DNA of 64,000 nucleotides, taken from assembly GCF_013373865.1 (NCBI RefSeq), contig NC_050468.1, positions 5,025,456 through 5,089,455 of the forward strand, given 5' to 3'. Positions 44,709 through 59,300 of this stretch are shown one piece after another. Below the pieces are notes generated by a model, which made no database searches, was not told where the DNA came from, and saw only the letters and a program-made list of their open reading frames with translations. Numbering within the stretch: position 1 is the first letter of the stretch; every line of letters begins with the position of its first letter. The position numbers and the translations under genes are program-made. The DNA comes from Monomorium pharaonis (lineage: Eukaryota; Arthropoda; Insecta; Hymenoptera; Formicidae).

Positions 44709-46247
44709 CCCAGATAGCCAAACCTGCCGAGAGCACGAACTGAAAAATTTTGACACATATTATGCTGGCAAAAGTTGGACAGCAAGCAATTACAGTTTGC
44801 CGTTTCAACTAACATTAACAGAAACACGACAAAAATCGAGTAGACTTTGCGTCACAATGTGCCCTCAAAAATGCAGCAAAAGTACAACAAAATTTAAAGA
44901 CATTAACAAAACAAAAATCAGACATTGTGTGTTGACACAATATACCACTAAAAATTAAATAAAAAAACAGATATGTCATGATGTCACATTAAATTAATAA
45001 AATGTAGCTAGAAATTTGACATATTTGCTATCACGCTGCGATACCAGAAACTTGGCGAAAATACAGCACGATGTATCACATGAAGTACTGACAGCAAAAA
45101 TGCAGCAGAAATCGAGCAGAGCCTGCCGTCATGACATGACGGCGAAAACGCGGCAGGTATAGACCGCGAGTTTGCTACATCAGATGTGTGATGACTTCTG
45201 CACACAGGACGCGGCAAAGCGGCATCGCGGTGGCCAATCACCGTCTTGCTTTTCTGATAATACATATATGTATTTAATAAAAAAGCAAGACGGTGATTGG
45301 CTACCGCGATGCCGCTTTGCCGCGTTCTGTGTGCAGGAGCCATGAATCCTCTATAATAGATGATTTTAGTGAGTGGGCGGTAGTAAGGTTGATCACCCGA
45401 CGTGTCTCCCGTCGAATCCCACACTTCCCGGACCTGATCCTCCCAGAAGTCTTCTCAAAGATTTCCACCTTCATATAAAAAAAAGTTCAAATTGGACGGT
45501 TCTTGCATGTGATATCATCTTGGGTTTAATTAACTCTCTGCAGTCAGTCGAAAACGCCACATTTAAATTTAAGTATATAATCATAAAATATATAATTCGT
45601 AATGTATATGTAAATTAAATATCATCAAATTTATAAAATTATATAATGTAAATTAAATGTAATAATAATATTAATAAACATATGTACATTGCATACATTA
45701 ATTATTTATTTTACTAATTAAAAATTATTAATAATACGTCATATCGTGTTAAATTTTTGCTATATTTTTCCGATTACTTGTGACGACAGCTTGGTGCTCG
45801 ATTTCTGCTATGTTTTTGCCGTCACAATCGATAAAGCAGATCGCGTTCTATATCTGCTGCGTTTTCGCCGGCATGTCGTGACGGCAGGCTCTGCTCGATT
45901 TCTGCTGCATTTTTGCTGTCAGTACTTCATGTGACACATCGTGCTGTATCTTCGCCGCGTTTCTGGTGTCGCAACGTGATAGCATTTCATGCTTCGTTTT
46001 TGCTGTCTTTCTGCGTTTAGAGTTTAATTTGTCAGATTGTGTTCGATATTTACTATGAATTTGCTGTCATGTTATGGTAGCAGATGATATTCGATTTTTG
46101 CTGTATTTCTATCAATATTTTCTGTTGATAATCTATGCTGTTAGAAACTAAGCTTAATGAGGAAGCAGCAGATTGAAATCTGCTGCGATATCATGCTCGA
46201 GTTTGCTGGCATATTGCCGGCAAGCTGCTAGCATTTTGCTTGCTGGG
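44709..46247. mobile_element. Large foldback element with CCCAG(A)TAGCC / CTGGG termini
   Basis: The left arm (44709-45175) and right arm (about 45830-46247) are reverse complements, with very clear pairing over 45010-45150 (GCCTGCCGTCATGACATGAC, GCAGCAGAAATCGAGCAGAG, TACTTCATGTGA...). CCCAG starts at 44709 and CTGGG ends at 46247, with TA on both outer sides. The arms are built of degenerate GCTGC/GCTGTYA words. The loop carries a separate hairpin (45198-45336). No transposase. Confidence 0.65.
45198..45336. mobile_element. Nested hairpin MITE with CTGCACACAG termini
   Basis: Arms of about 56 bp (CTGCACACAGGACGCGGCAA, GCGGCATCGCGG, CAATCACCGTCTTGCTTTT) mirror each other with three or four mismatches around an AT-rich loop. 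It sits inside the larger foldback element. Confidence 0.65.
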
Positions 46248-48051
46248 TACATAAATATATATCTCTATTTTTATATCTAAAATAGATAAAATAAAATATA
46301 AATATACATGATATTGCTAGTCTCCTTATAGGACTCTTCGTTCGTGTTCGTACATCCTTTATACATGGTGTCCTAGAAAAATTTGGACTTACGATCGTAC
46401 GCTGTTCGACAAAATTCGAGACATCGTTAAATGGCAACAGTTTCTATAATTCGCCAAATATTTAATAACAAAATCTTTTTGCGCTCATTTCAGAAAATGT
46501 TTTATGAATTTTAACCTTTCCTTCTCTTCGATTAATAATTAAATCATAAATAAATTTAACTAATATCATCGCAAAATTACAGATTCTTTAATGCAAGCGT
46601 TTTCGATTAATTAAAGCAAACGTATAACACATGACATATTAATTAAAACAAAAGATAATCAAACATGTCTAAACTTTAACTTTAGACGTTAACTTCACTT
46701 TAATTTTTAACTTTTTCTAAAGACTCTAAAGCATACATGTAAAACGGACGCGAAATATCCATTATAAATAAGTGAACAGCATAAGTAAAAAGAATTTCCA
46801 CTATCTTACATTTGCAAATCGCAGAGCAATTTAAGTACACGTAAACACTTTTCTCACAAAAAATTTATAAATCTATTGCTAAAAAATTAGAAAAATATAT
46901 GGTTTAAATAATAATTATTATTAATAACTTTAGATAGTAATAATATAACATTGTATAATAACTATTATTTAAATCATCTTTTATCTTTTAAGTTTAAAAT
47001 ATTCAAATTTTACTCAACAATATATCATGCTTTAACACTTCATTTTGTTTTATTCACACTATCATATGTATCTTTCAATACAGTGAGCTAAATTACAATG
47101 AAGCTTATTAAAACAATAACAATGCCCCCCAAAATTCTTAGTATTGCACGTTTTAGCATATATTTGATGTCGTAAATCTTCTATTCTACAAAATTTATGA
47201 TTTACAAATTCATCAAAGCTGTAAGATCACTGATAACATAATAATCGCTTTTTTACAGTGTTTAGAATGTTTACAGCGTTCTATACATCGTAGATTATTT
47301 ACACATTTTTGCGCTATTTATTAATATACGTATCTCGAATTTTCATCGCGCATTTTGTGCAAAGTTTATAAGTTATTGGTTTTAATTTTTTTATTTTTAA
47401 TTAAAAAGAAATATAACTTTACTTTTGACAATATTTAGCATTTTTTGTATACTAAAAATCTTTGTTCTTTTCTACTTTTTAAAAATGTTTTTTCCTCGAA
47501 AAATAATAATATATGTAACAATAATATTAATAATAATAACAATAGCAGAGGATTACATATTTTATTTTTAGTAACTATATTTTGCTTTACTTTCTTTAGG
47601 AAAAAAATAAAACTTATAATTTACAAAACTAAAATTTTTCCGTTTATCCATATAGAGCTCAATTTATTATTGTTAAATATCCATAGATAAAATCTTTCGA
47701 GCCAGTTAATTAATATCTCTCTCACAACACTAAAAAATTGTCACAACAAGAATATTTTTACTTATTCATTTAATGTAGTGCTTTAAATTAATAATTTAAA
47801 TGTTTGTTTTTTAAATAATTAATCAGCATAAAATATATATATCTGTAGGTTTTTCCATGCAAACCTCAATTTATTTAAAATTAGATCAAACTTTTCAAGT
47901 CTGTTATTTAATATTTCTCTCACGATGCAGAAAAATTATCGACAAGAATATTTTTTAAAATTTGTTCTACTTGTTTAATTTAATTAACTTAATTTAATGC
48001 TATGTTTTAATTTACTAAGAAATATGTTATTTATATAATTGTTCAACAAAG

Positions 48052-48098
<47 letters not shown>

Positions 48099-49176
48099 CA
48101 TATATAAGAAAGTATAATCATTTCCCGTAGCTTTTTGAGCACCGAATACAATGCTCTCTGTGCGCGCGCGCGACTTCAAAAAAATAAAAAACGCGGAGAT
48201 ATTAAAAAAATTTTTTTTTAAATAATTTATTAATGCAGAAAAACTGTTTGTATAACAGCAGATTTAATAAATCCGTTTTTGTAATTCCTGTGTATATATT
48301 CATAATCGCAATTTCATAATAATGAACCGGATCGCTTTGTATCTTCAGAAATTGGATAAATCGCTGTTTAGATCCCGTTGGCAATCTGATGGCAGTATCG
48401 CTTATGATATGTACAATATAAAGTAAATGTCTCAGTGAGAGAGACTGAATACATATAAGTTTCTATTATTTTCGGAATAATAAAATTCAACTTTGTCAAG
48501 TTTACATCATAAATTCTTATAAAAATTCAACAATTTTTGCTCTGTATTATTGCACATCTAGTTGAGACATTTACCTTAACAATTCTCATACCCTCCTGCA
48601 ATCTAAAAATGAATCAAATGTCAATTGATTCACAGGAATTACTTCAGATATTTTCAAATTATTCTATTCATCGATCTTTTTCTATGTAATTACATAATTT
48701 CTTCCACGCCTACCGTGAGTAACGAAGTAGAACGTCAAATAGAAGATAGTAGCTATATTATTTCAGAATATAGTTTTGTCATCATTAACAATTTTATTTA
48801 TGCATAAATGCTCGAATCGGACCCTAATCGGTTTTAAATAAAAATTAGGTTAATAATAGCAATACGGCACTATGAATTATGGACACATTGTATTAATGTA
48901 GAAACATCAAGATGAAAATCGAACGTACTTGACCGAATTAAAATTACACGTGCAGAACGAATTGATTAATATGAGAGTGCTTAAAAAAGTTTCCACACTG
49001 TGGTTTATAAACTCCATATATATTATCCTTAAAAAAGATAAAATGTGAAAACTTTTTGAAGCACCCATCATAGATATTTATAAATTAATATAATCAATTT
49101 TTTCTTCTTGGATACTTCTCGTCGTAATTTTTTCTGCTAGTTTAATAGGTTCCATGTATGTGGGTGATCCATGCTA
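46248..49176. other. AT-rich intergenic DNA, no gene recognised
   Basis: Very AT-rich, with short chance frames only. A (TA)n microsatellite lies at 48057-48095 and a short (CG)n patch at 48161-48172. Two loosely similar stretches near 47690-47880 and 47880-48010 (CTCTCACRA..., CAAGAATATTTTT) suggest an old tandem duplication. Confidence 0.45.
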
Positions 49177-49420
49177 CACTGTAAAAAATTATGTAAAATT
49201 ACATAAATAATATGTGTAAAATTACACAATTTACAGTAAAGGTATATAAATTTTTTTTTACTATTTTTATTTCTAATTGTGCAAATATAATTTTTTGTTT
49301 ATTGTAAAAATGTATTTGCACAATTAAAGATAAAAATACTTTTAAAAATTATATATTTCTCTATCAATTGTGTAAGTTTTACGCATATTATTTATGTAAT
49401 TTCATTCAATTTTTGCAGTG
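49177..49420. mobile_element. Mariner-like MITE (TA duplication)
   Basis: The left end CACTGTAAAAAATTATGTAA and the right end (complement CACTGCAAAAATTGAATGAA) are inverted repeats of about 40 bp. TA flanks both sides (49175-49176, 49421-49422). 244 bp, non-coding, AT-rich. Confidence 0.7.
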
Positions 49421-52400
49421 TACAAGCTGGAAGATATTTCAGTACAAAAAATATAATCATAAAATACGTTTTACTATAATGCATAAATACATGATAGTAA
49501 CCATAAAACATATAGTAAAATATTAATATCGTAGATCACCGATGACTCATCAGCGACGCTGTGACAGTTTTTCGATTTACGATATCTGAAATTATAACTA
49601 GCTTTTCATGTCTCAGGTAAAATTTTATTTTTGTAAACTTGTTAATTTTTTTGAAAATAAATAACAAAATAAATACAGTACAATTATTGTTAAATTGTTT
49701 ATAAATAATTTTTATGTGCACAAGAATATAATCTATTGTTCATATTGATATAGGTAAATTAATAAAGATAAAAATGTTAACAAGATAGATAGAAATAATG
49801 TAAAAAAATTGTATAGTAAAAGTTGCAATTTTGTAACGATTGTCCTAACAAACTCCATTTATGTTTACTTTCTTTATTTTATTTATGTTCTACTTTAACA
49901 TGAAACATTGATACACGTTACTTCATATACAAAATGTAATTAAATAATTATTACTAAATATTTATATAAAATATTAATTTTACAAAGTAATTTTAATAAA
50001 AATATTAGTTTTATTAAAAAAATATTTAATAAAGATATTTTTACTTTATTTTACATTGTATTTTGTACAATAGATTTGCTTCTGCACAATATCTTTTCTC
50101 ATTTTTCAGTCATTAATGTAATTTTATTTTACAATTTATTGCACAATTATTGCACAAATAACAATCGTATCGCGTTGACTAATAACACTAGTGGCTCATG
50201 TGGCGTGATAAACAAACGTGATCAATTAATCTGGCAAAAAAGTTTTAAGAGCGATAAAAACATTGAGGTAATTTGCACATATTTCGTAAGTATATGACCT
50301 CGTTTATAAACGAAGTTCATATAATGAACTTATGTTTTTAATTTTCTAAATAAACTAGTGTTTTTATTTTCAAAAATAAAATCGCAAATAAAAACTAAAT
50401 TTTTTTTATTTCCGAAAAATACGGTAACATATGATTATGATAATATCTGTAATGATAGTAAGGAAAAGGGGGATGACGAGCTTTAGATTTGTCGGTTTTT
50501 CCTAATTTCTGTGATGGTGATAAAAATAATAATCTATTTTTTTAGATTCACTAAAGTCTCTCTCTTTTGTACCTACCATAAAAATTAAAATCTGTTAACT
50601 AAATTAGAATTTTAAGAAATTTTAATTTTCTAAGAACATGTCAATTTCGTCATCTTGTGAGTAAGATGACTTTGAGTAGCGAAAAAAGTTAAATTAAGTG
50701 ACATTGTAACCTATTTATTATTTATCTGTATAAACACAAATTTTCTTATTTATTTAATAATATATTGTATTAATAGTATAACTAATTTATTTTGTAAAAA
50801 TAACGAAATCAATAAAATGCATATGATAAAATTTACTTACAGATTACCAGTATAATCAATATTACAAATTACAAACTTAATTTGCATAACATTATGTTCA
50901 TTGTAGAACATAATCTGTAAGTACAAATGCGTCATCCGTCATCTTACTCACAATCATAGTATTCACTTATTTAATTAATAAAAATATTACACTGCAAGAA
51001 ATAAAAAATATCAATGCATTATTATGCGTTTTTAACTATGCCATGATTTTATTTAAAAACCGGAAGTATTTATTACTATAATTACATCATTCCCTATAAC
51101 AGTGCCAAAAAGTTATGCATGGGTGTACCTAAAACACATTTCTTATTGTATTATGCACTTTTATAGACCGATTGAAACCAAACTACAACAGATAATTCAC
51201 TATTATCTCAAGCCTTTAATAAGTTCAACACCGGGTCGAAATCTGTTATTAGTTTAGAAAAATTAGCTATTCGTCATCTTATCCACTTCGTCATCTTACC
51301 TCCCTTTCCCTTACCTATGTTTCTGATTTTTCGGAAAAATAAATTAGAGGAAAAAATCCAGTTTTTTTTCGAGCAAATACAAAAAAATATAACTGTAGTG
51401 ATAATAACAGATTTTATAGATAAATTACTTATTAGAATCTTTAAATATATATAAAAGAAACCTTAAAACATTGACAAAAGACAATAAGTACAATAAAGAT
51501 AACATCTTAAAAGAAAAAGATTTTGAAAAATACAAGAAAAAATAGAAAAAAAAACTTTCTATTCTCTAATTTTCTTCTAAATTTCCGAGAATTTTTCCAG
51601 ACTAAGAAAACTAACTAGTACTAATTGACAGAACACTCGGATCTGTGATACTCTCAATAACATCGTTAACATACATTTTGGTGGGATATTATTCGAACGA
51701 TGACTCGATAAATACTTCGGGGAAAGTTGTCGTCCATTATTTCATAAATGTTGTCCGTTATCTTGAACGCATACTCTTTTTTGCTGCGGTCGTATCGCGC
51801 ACCTGCATTGCAAAAATAGCGACACCAATAAAGTTTCTACATAAAAGTCGCGATATATGGATAATACTCGCTATTAGATTGAGAAACGTTGATATCTATC
51901 AATAAGCTCATACAGGGAGGAAAATATTTAATACTTTGAAAATTTTCATTTTTTAATACATCGAACTTTTTGTACGGAAAATACAAAATACACGAAACAA
52001 TTTCATCAGAAACTACTGCTCAACAGCTTCAACACTGTAAAATTGATTATTTATTTCTAAGTATATAAAATAATTATTTGTTCCTAAATGTATAAAATTA
52101 ATATCTCTTTTTTTACTTTGAAGCTTAATTGCTTCTATGAAATATCATCGTATTACAAAAATTAATAAAAAAATGTTCAACAAAACTAAGTTTTACAATT
52201 TTTTAAAAGACTTTTTTAACAATTGATGCGCTGATTTAGAGCAATAACGATTTCTTGCGTAAAATCTTATTTCATATAAAATATTTTTAACTCTGAAATT
52301 AAAGAGTTTACAGAAAAAGAAGAAAAAAGAAAAATGTTTAGTGTGCTTTGTATAATTTTTTCAAAATTTTGTGACTTTTTTATACTTATTATATGTACAT

Positions 52401-53321
52401 ACATAATATTGGATAATATTATGTGAGAATAGACTTTCAACATACCGGATCTAAAACAAAAGAGAAATTTTAGTGTGGACTACATTTTTACTCGACATAT
52501 TTCAGTTCGCACGTATGCACTCTCGTTTGATTCTAAGTAGCCGCGAAAAAGCTGATACGCAACATGTACGTGGGCGAAACTGATGTCCAAGTCGATAATT
52601 CAAGGATTACAAATTAAAGAACTTCTCTACGTTGGTAATAAACATCTCGTCATTGTAAGATGATGATACACATTTGGAGATGCATAATTTTCTGGATTTT
52701 ATATTGATAAATAGTGTATTTCAAAATATGAAATAATAAGTACCAATTCCGCGATAATTATAAACAAATTTACTTTCAGAATACAAAAATTTATTCTAAG
52801 TTTTAATTTCGTAAATTTCGGTAGCATGAAAAATCGAATTAAGAGAAAAATCTTTTAGTGATTTACTCATTTTTAAAGAAAATCGCAAAAGAAAAAACAT
52901 AAATTTTTAAATTTATTTACACTTACTTATTCATATTGTCATTTAATATCATTATAGTAAGATTTTCTGTAAATTATTTTTGATAATTATATGTGTACGT
53001 GTCGTACTTTCTTAATAAGAGTAAATCAGTTTTCATAAAAAATATAATTTGAAACTGTGCTACACGGGAAAAGTGATTGTGCAGTACAATTATAAACTCA
53101 ACGCGACTGTCTAAACAGAATAAGTATTTGTATGTGAAATATCAGTCTCATAATTTGGCAGTGAAAATTATCGAAATACGCTACTGAGGTCCGTTTAGAG
53201 TGTATTTTTTTACTTTTGTCCAGTCATTCAAGTATAATATTTATAGTACAATTCGCATTAAATGTAGTAAGTACATACGCACGCGCGCGCGTGTGCGTAG
53301 AGAATCTTGTAAAGACCTTAA
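49421..53321. other. AT-rich intergenic DNA with a possible weak inverted-repeat element
   Basis: No gene recognised. Around 50457-51314 the words TAAGGAAAAGGGGGATGACG and the near complement (CGTCATCTTACCTCCCTTTC) at the other end, with GTCATCTTRYTCAC words inside, hint at an old foldback element, but divergence is high. A (CG)n-like patch lies at 53281-53295. Confidence 0.35.
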
Positions 53322-53445
53322 GGGCCTAAGCACAAAACATGGCGTAATGATTAAGACAGTCGTAGTCGTAGACAAAGCTTGTGTGTTGTCTACGTCTACG
53401 ACTATGACTGTCTTAATCATTACGCCATGTTTTGTGCTCCGGCCC
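53322..53445. mobile_element. Foldback MITE with GGGCC termini (TAA duplication)
   Basis: A 124-bp near-perfect palindrome (GCACAAAACATGGCGTAATG, TTAAGACAGTCGTAG and complements) flanked by TAA (53319-53321 and 53446-53448). Resembles the 9514-9699 hairpin in design, including GTAGTCGTAG-type words, and is probably PIF/Harbinger-like. Confidence 0.7.
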
Positions 53446-54546
53446 TAACAACGCTTAAGGATAGAGATCATTTTAAAATAAAAATCCTAATATCAAGATA
53501 TTGAGGCTACAATAGTTTTTAAATAACAAGTATTTAAAATTGACAAATCAAGCTGTCAAACTAAAATGCACACGTTCAGATATAGTTTATCATACAGTAA
53601 TAAAGATATTCTTAATATGATTCTTATTTTTCTTCTATTGACATTTTCGATAGTCTGTTAAATTCGTCTTAAAAATCCCCAATATCAGAAAAAATTATAT
53701 CACACAGTTTAAAAAATTCCATGTAATCTTGTTTTCTTTATCAAGTTTTTTTCATCCTTTTTTATAGCAAGTTGTAATCTACATGATATATATTAATATT
53801 CACTTTTTAATTTTTTTTAAATTAAAAAGTGTCTCAAAAATAGTTTACAATTTACATTATGCTGAACACATACACACACACATACATACACGCGCGCGCG
53901 CGCACACACACAATATGTCCCAAATGTATCTGTATGTATATTGCATACGAAAAGAGAAATTCAAATCTATTTCGCACATAAGCAAAGGAGTTCAAATCTA
54001 ATTGTAAGTCGATAAAAACTATCGACGCAAACATCCGAACGTATTGACTGTCTACGACTCTACGATATAAATACTCACCAGATATATGTGATTCGAGCAT
54101 CTAATGCTGAAATAAAATTATTTTAAGAATTATTACAGATTTTAAGAAGAATATGTATTTTTATTAATTAATTAACTTTTTATTAATTAATTAAACAAGA
54201 TCTATATTATGTATGTGTTTAAAAAAGTACAAGAGGCTAAATATCATGTATGATATCAAAACCGTACATAAATTTGAAAGAATTATGATATTTAAGTGTA
54301 AAAAAAAAAACAAAATAAGATCTGAGATACAATATGAAAAAAAGTGAAATTTCGACCGTTTTTGTTATCTACGCAAAATGGTGTTTAAAAATTTCATTAC
54401 TAAAGTTTTATTAATATTTAGAAATATCGAATATTACAATTGATGAATTATCATGTAACAGCTATTTTGAGATACCGAATTCATCAAATTTTATTTTAAA
54501 ATCTTTAATCATCAAGCTACAATCAGTAGTATACAAATGTACACTA
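53446..54546. other. AT-rich DNA with (CA)/(CG) microsatellite
   Basis: ACACACA/CGCGCG tract at about 53868-53911. No gene recognised. Confidence 0.5.
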
Positions 54547-54778
54547 CCATTCAGAAGTTTCAGCACACCTTATATTTTTGTGAGCAATTCTACTTTTTGT
54601 ACATAAAATATGGTGTTACAATACATTTCCGGTTTAAATTTGAACTCATAATTCTTTCAAATTCTGGTTAATCCGAAATATATCATAGCTCCACATTTTA
54701 TGCAGGAAAAATGAAATCATTTATTGATGTTATTTATAAAAATAGCAAAAATATAAGATGCTAAAACTTTTGAGCGGA
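54547..54778. mobile_element. Tc1/mariner-like MITE
   Basis: The left CCATTCAGAAGTTTCAGCA with CTTATATTTTTG, and the right CAAAAATATAAGATGCTAAA with ACTTTTGAGCGG, are inverted terminal repeats of the 'TTCAAAAGTTT' type common in Tc1/mariner elements. A matching half-end occurs near 55648-55685 (CAAAAACATAAGGTGCTAAA). Non-coding. Confidence 0.55.
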
Positions 54779-56368
54779 AATATTCAATAACGTCACGAAT
54801 TGCGATAAACAATTATATATAGAAATTATAGATAAATTTCTCAAATAGACAAATATCGTATATATCGGTTGAAAGAAAATTCGAGACCATTTTTATTAGT
54901 TTATAACTACAATCTGCACACTTTACACTCACAATCTCAATCTAACAATAAGACTTATACTTTTCTTAACAATAAGACTGGTACTTTTTGTGAGAATATT
55001 GTTCACACAAATCATCCTCTTATTATAGTCTCTTATGTAATATTCAAGTAGATTCATAGGAGTCTAGACATAAAATTTGAAATCGATTTTTCTTTCAACC
55101 AATTAAAAAAAAACTTTCAGCACAACTTGACTGAGTTCCATAAAGTACATTATGTACATGTATGTACATTGTTTATTCTCGAATTCATCGATAAATGATG
55201 CATCATGCATTTTACGGAATTGAGCCTTATAATATTTATGTGTATAAGAAATAAGAAATAATTATACTTTTGTAAACAAATCTATTTTTCATAATATATG
55301 TATATAGTTATGATGTACTTTTTCTCTTATTTTCAATCACGTAAGTATTCAATAAGATCACGAAGACAAAACGTAATTATAAATGGAAATTATAAGTAAA
55401 TTTTTAAAATATATTTGTCTATTTAAGACTTATAATTTCTGTTTATAATTATTTTTCAACAGTTTGTAATACTTCCGTAACTGAAAATAAGAGAATCTAT
55501 CTTACAACTTCATATGTTTTATGTGTGAAAAATGCAGAGTTGGAAAGTAACTAAAAAATTAAAAGTTAAATGATAAAGTTAACTCCATTAATGTTAATTT
55601 AGTTTAAAAAATATATTATCCAACTCTGAAAAAATTGAATTGTCGGCAAAAACATAAGGTGCTAAAATTTTGTAGCGCTAAATAGTGTACTTACTCTTTT
55701 CTAGAGTAAAAAGTTCATTGTCAATATTTAAAAGCTCTTCTTTCAGTCCATTAATCTCAGTAAATATCAGTTAACAGTAGTAGATAAATAACATCAATAT
55801 AATAGAATTATAATTTCACATTCGACAATGTTTACATTTATATTATTAAGTGTGAAATTATAACATTAATGTTATGCTCGCGATAATAGTTAGTTGGTAT
55901 TTACTGAGAACTTAATTTCACATTCACGTCTATACTTTCTTTATTAACCGAAAAATATTATTAACCGAAAAAGGATGACTTTACCAGACTCTAGGTTTTC
56001 CTAGTTTCTCTATAGTACAAAAACATGCAAACGCGTTTGTCTCTGAAAACGAGAGCATAAAGAGGAGCAAAGAATCTCACATTACGATGGTGTCATAGTT
56101 ACTTGTAATCCGCTCGAAAATTTGAATTACTTGTCCGGTTTTTATCCTGTACATGGAAGTATCACGAGCCCGGAGATATTCGTGCACACGTGAGAATCCA
56201 TTTCTGCGATCTGTCCGACAAATTCGCATGACGAATTTCCGTCTGTGGCGAACGAGAAAGCGGACGCTTAACTGCTACTTTCGTCGCCATCGTCGTTGGA
56301 GGCTCCGTTCGTCGTTGGAAAATTTCCGTGTCATTCCCGATCTTTGCTCAGGTCGGAAGGCAAGTCAC
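54779..56368. other. AT-rich DNA downstream of the last recognised exon of the right-hand gene
   Basis: Contains the half mariner-like end at 55648-55685 and AT-rich sequence. On the minus strand this would be the next intron of the right-hand gene, or its 3' flank. No further exon could be picked out. Confidence 0.4.
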
Positions 56369-59300
56369 CGCAGGCAGACACCGCTGTCGCCGTCGTTGTC
56401 ATCGTTGTCGTGGGCGACCTGGAGGTCATCCTGGAGGTCACTGGTAAGGACAGTCCTGCCGCACTCATCGCGACGTTCAGCGGTATCGTGATGAACGGCT
56501 GGTTCGATTGTGAGGAGTTCGCCACTGGTGCTACTGTACCTATAAGAAAGTCGCAAGGGAAAATCAAATAAGACGCATGCATCAAAGAGAAAGAAATGCG
56601 ACGTTACATTTCTTGCTCAATCCTTCCTTCTTTGTCTCCATCGCTTTTTCTACCTTTCAATCCGTCTGCGAACACATTTTTCCATGAGAAAATCTATTCG
56701 CATTGCATAAAATTGGAGTGATCAAAAACTAGTAATATTTAGTTTCTAACATACTCTTCTTTAATCATTTTTCGGATAAGAATGGTTCCCATATAAGCAT
56801 GTAATATTTTGAATTCAGAAATTGAAATCTCGATGCAATCGCAAATAATAGTATGGTTCACGATTCATCGAATCGTTACTGAACATTAGCTTTTCAATAC
56901 TGGCCAGTGTTAGATTATTAGATGACAAATTGGATAGCAAACAATAAATAATGGTGCACAACTTAAAAATATTAAATAAACTGATAATTTATCCGTGAAA
57001 GAGATATACATGTTTAACCCTAATTCCTCCAATGTTTTTTCCGCAACTTAATCTCTCCAGCCATCAGGAATTTCATGTCCAATGCGGTTTTCATCATGTT
57101 AATAGCTTCAAAAAAATTCACAAAAATGTTTATAATCTCTTCGACCAAAAATCAATGTAAAAAAATTGAAAATTATTTGTTTAAATATTTTTTACAATTT
57201 TATAACATAAATATTTCCTCGGAAATAATGACCGTCAGAAATTGGATAACATAAATGACCCGGCCTAGTTGGAGGAATTAGAGTTAATAATATTTAGTGT
57301 TTATAATTAAAAACATTTTATATTATAATTATAGTTATAATATATAACTATAATTAAAATAAAAATATTTTATTTTATATAAAAATAATATTTTAGTTAT
57401 AAATTATTCGCTAAACATGGCCAAATATTAAGAGAAACCTTCTCATTTTAGAAACAATTAAGATAAATTAAGACCAATAACGAGCTACTAGAGATGTATT
57501 ATATAAAAATTATAAAGGTTTTTAATTTATTTACAAAATTGTATTTATTACGTTTTGACTTACTTAGTCTTCCTTAGCAATATATGTATACAAATGCAAT
57601 CTTATATATAAATTAAGACAAATAAATAAATAATTTATCGATATAGTTATAAATCATGTCACAGTTAAAACTTGTCATTTTAGACTCCTTACGTAATGAA
57701 TTGCATACCGATCAATAGAGAAATAATAGACTTCTGAATCTGATTGAATCTGATACGTATTGCTGCAAAAAGATGGCCAATTAATTTAATTTAAAAAAGT
57801 CATTTGATACATTTTTTACAATATTTCAAAAACTATATCTCTGAATAATTTCGACTCAGGAAAGAAACAACCAACCATTAACTCCACGAATTTCGCTAAA
57901 TTTTTAATATATTATATTATGCTCTTTCCATGTGATAAAACTCTTGTCATTATGCAATAGTTTTTAAGAAATAATTGTTTAAAATTTTCCATGTGATGTA
58001 TGTGCCGAGTTCGTAAAAGCGATTCCTAGGTAGTAAATGTGGTCAGGTAGACAACGCAAGCAGCTTTCTCAACCTTTTTTCTTTTCTATTTCAGTTTTAT
58101 TAGATTTTATAATTATCTTTTTTTTAAGACATACATGTAAAGATTTTGTTTTTTTTTTTGTTCAAAAAGAATAAAGAATATATAGGTCAACGCTAAAATA
58201 TACCTTAAAAAAATTTTTGAAATATTCAAAAATAAAAATGTCTTGTAACAAATGTCGGCTATTGTATATCAGTACATTAATGCCACAGCATAACGGTGAA
58301 CTAAACTTACTAAACAAATGATTCTATAAGTAATCATTAGAATTCAAATTCATCATCTAATAATGAAGATTTATTACAAGTAGTGTCATAATATAATACT
58401 TATTATCATATCACCTTCTTCTCTATTTTTGTATAAGTAAATAAACATTCGATTATTTGTAAGCAATATAACTTGGTAATAATTGATAAATTCTCTCAAA
58501 CGGTTGTCTGTCATAGATCGATCGGCTAAGCGTTGGATCTTCGTCTGACTATCTTATATGGGAAATGTTACACGTGAGACATTATACGACAAGTTAAAAA
58601 TAAATTATCATAAAATTAAAACTAATTATATCACAAAAACTAAAATGCGCACGTGCGTATGGTAAAAATAAAATTAGTCTTTAGCAAATAAATTATTTAA
58701 TTCTCGTTTTTACCGTTGTCTTCATCTCTCATTATGTTTCCTGCCTCTTGTTATTCCATTATCGTCTCGATGATAAACACGCGTGATAGAAACGCATTAT
58801 TTATTTTCATGCGTTCTGATCAGCTGCAACGAGCAGTTTGCATTATGTAAATTTACTAGTTATAATCTCGCGTCCGACACGTAATTGTCATTCGGCGCTG
58901 ACGATGGTGATTCAGATGAGGCGGAAGATGCGCGCAAGCAATTTCCGCGAGTCCACTATAGCCTCCTAAGTAGAACCGATTCTTCGCGAATCGTGCCCGA
59001 GTTCCCCCCGTCTCGCGTAAGGGCATTTCGAAATGCGTACCACGCGACATTGCGTAAATCTCGCGACTCGCGTTCCTCCGTAACATGACTGAGAAAGAAA
59101 CCTACCTCCGTCTTGAGATATTTGCACCGGTTGCCCGTTTTGTCCTATGCCGAGCAAAACCCCTGGACTGGGCGAATAAATGACACTCTGAGGCACCTGG
59201 TACATAATCCCTGCAGAGAACGAAGGCACATTTCCTAGGAAATTAAAGAGAAATTGAGTATATGTGACTGGTTGCAAGTCGCCGATTAGCGCGATATTTC

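Noticed and set aside
45008..45424. 138-aa minus-strand ORF
   Set aside because: It lies across the arms of two nested foldback elements; the frame is a by-product of the repeats.
46020..46247. Regular GCTG-rich repeats as a CRISPR-like array
   Set aside because: Words are degenerate with no constant repeat or spacer length, and this is a foldback arm in a eukaryote.
56153..56571. Two plus-strand ORFs of about 90-110 aa
   Set aside because: They are antisense to a well-supported exon and Arg/Ser/Thr-rich as expected for shadow frames.
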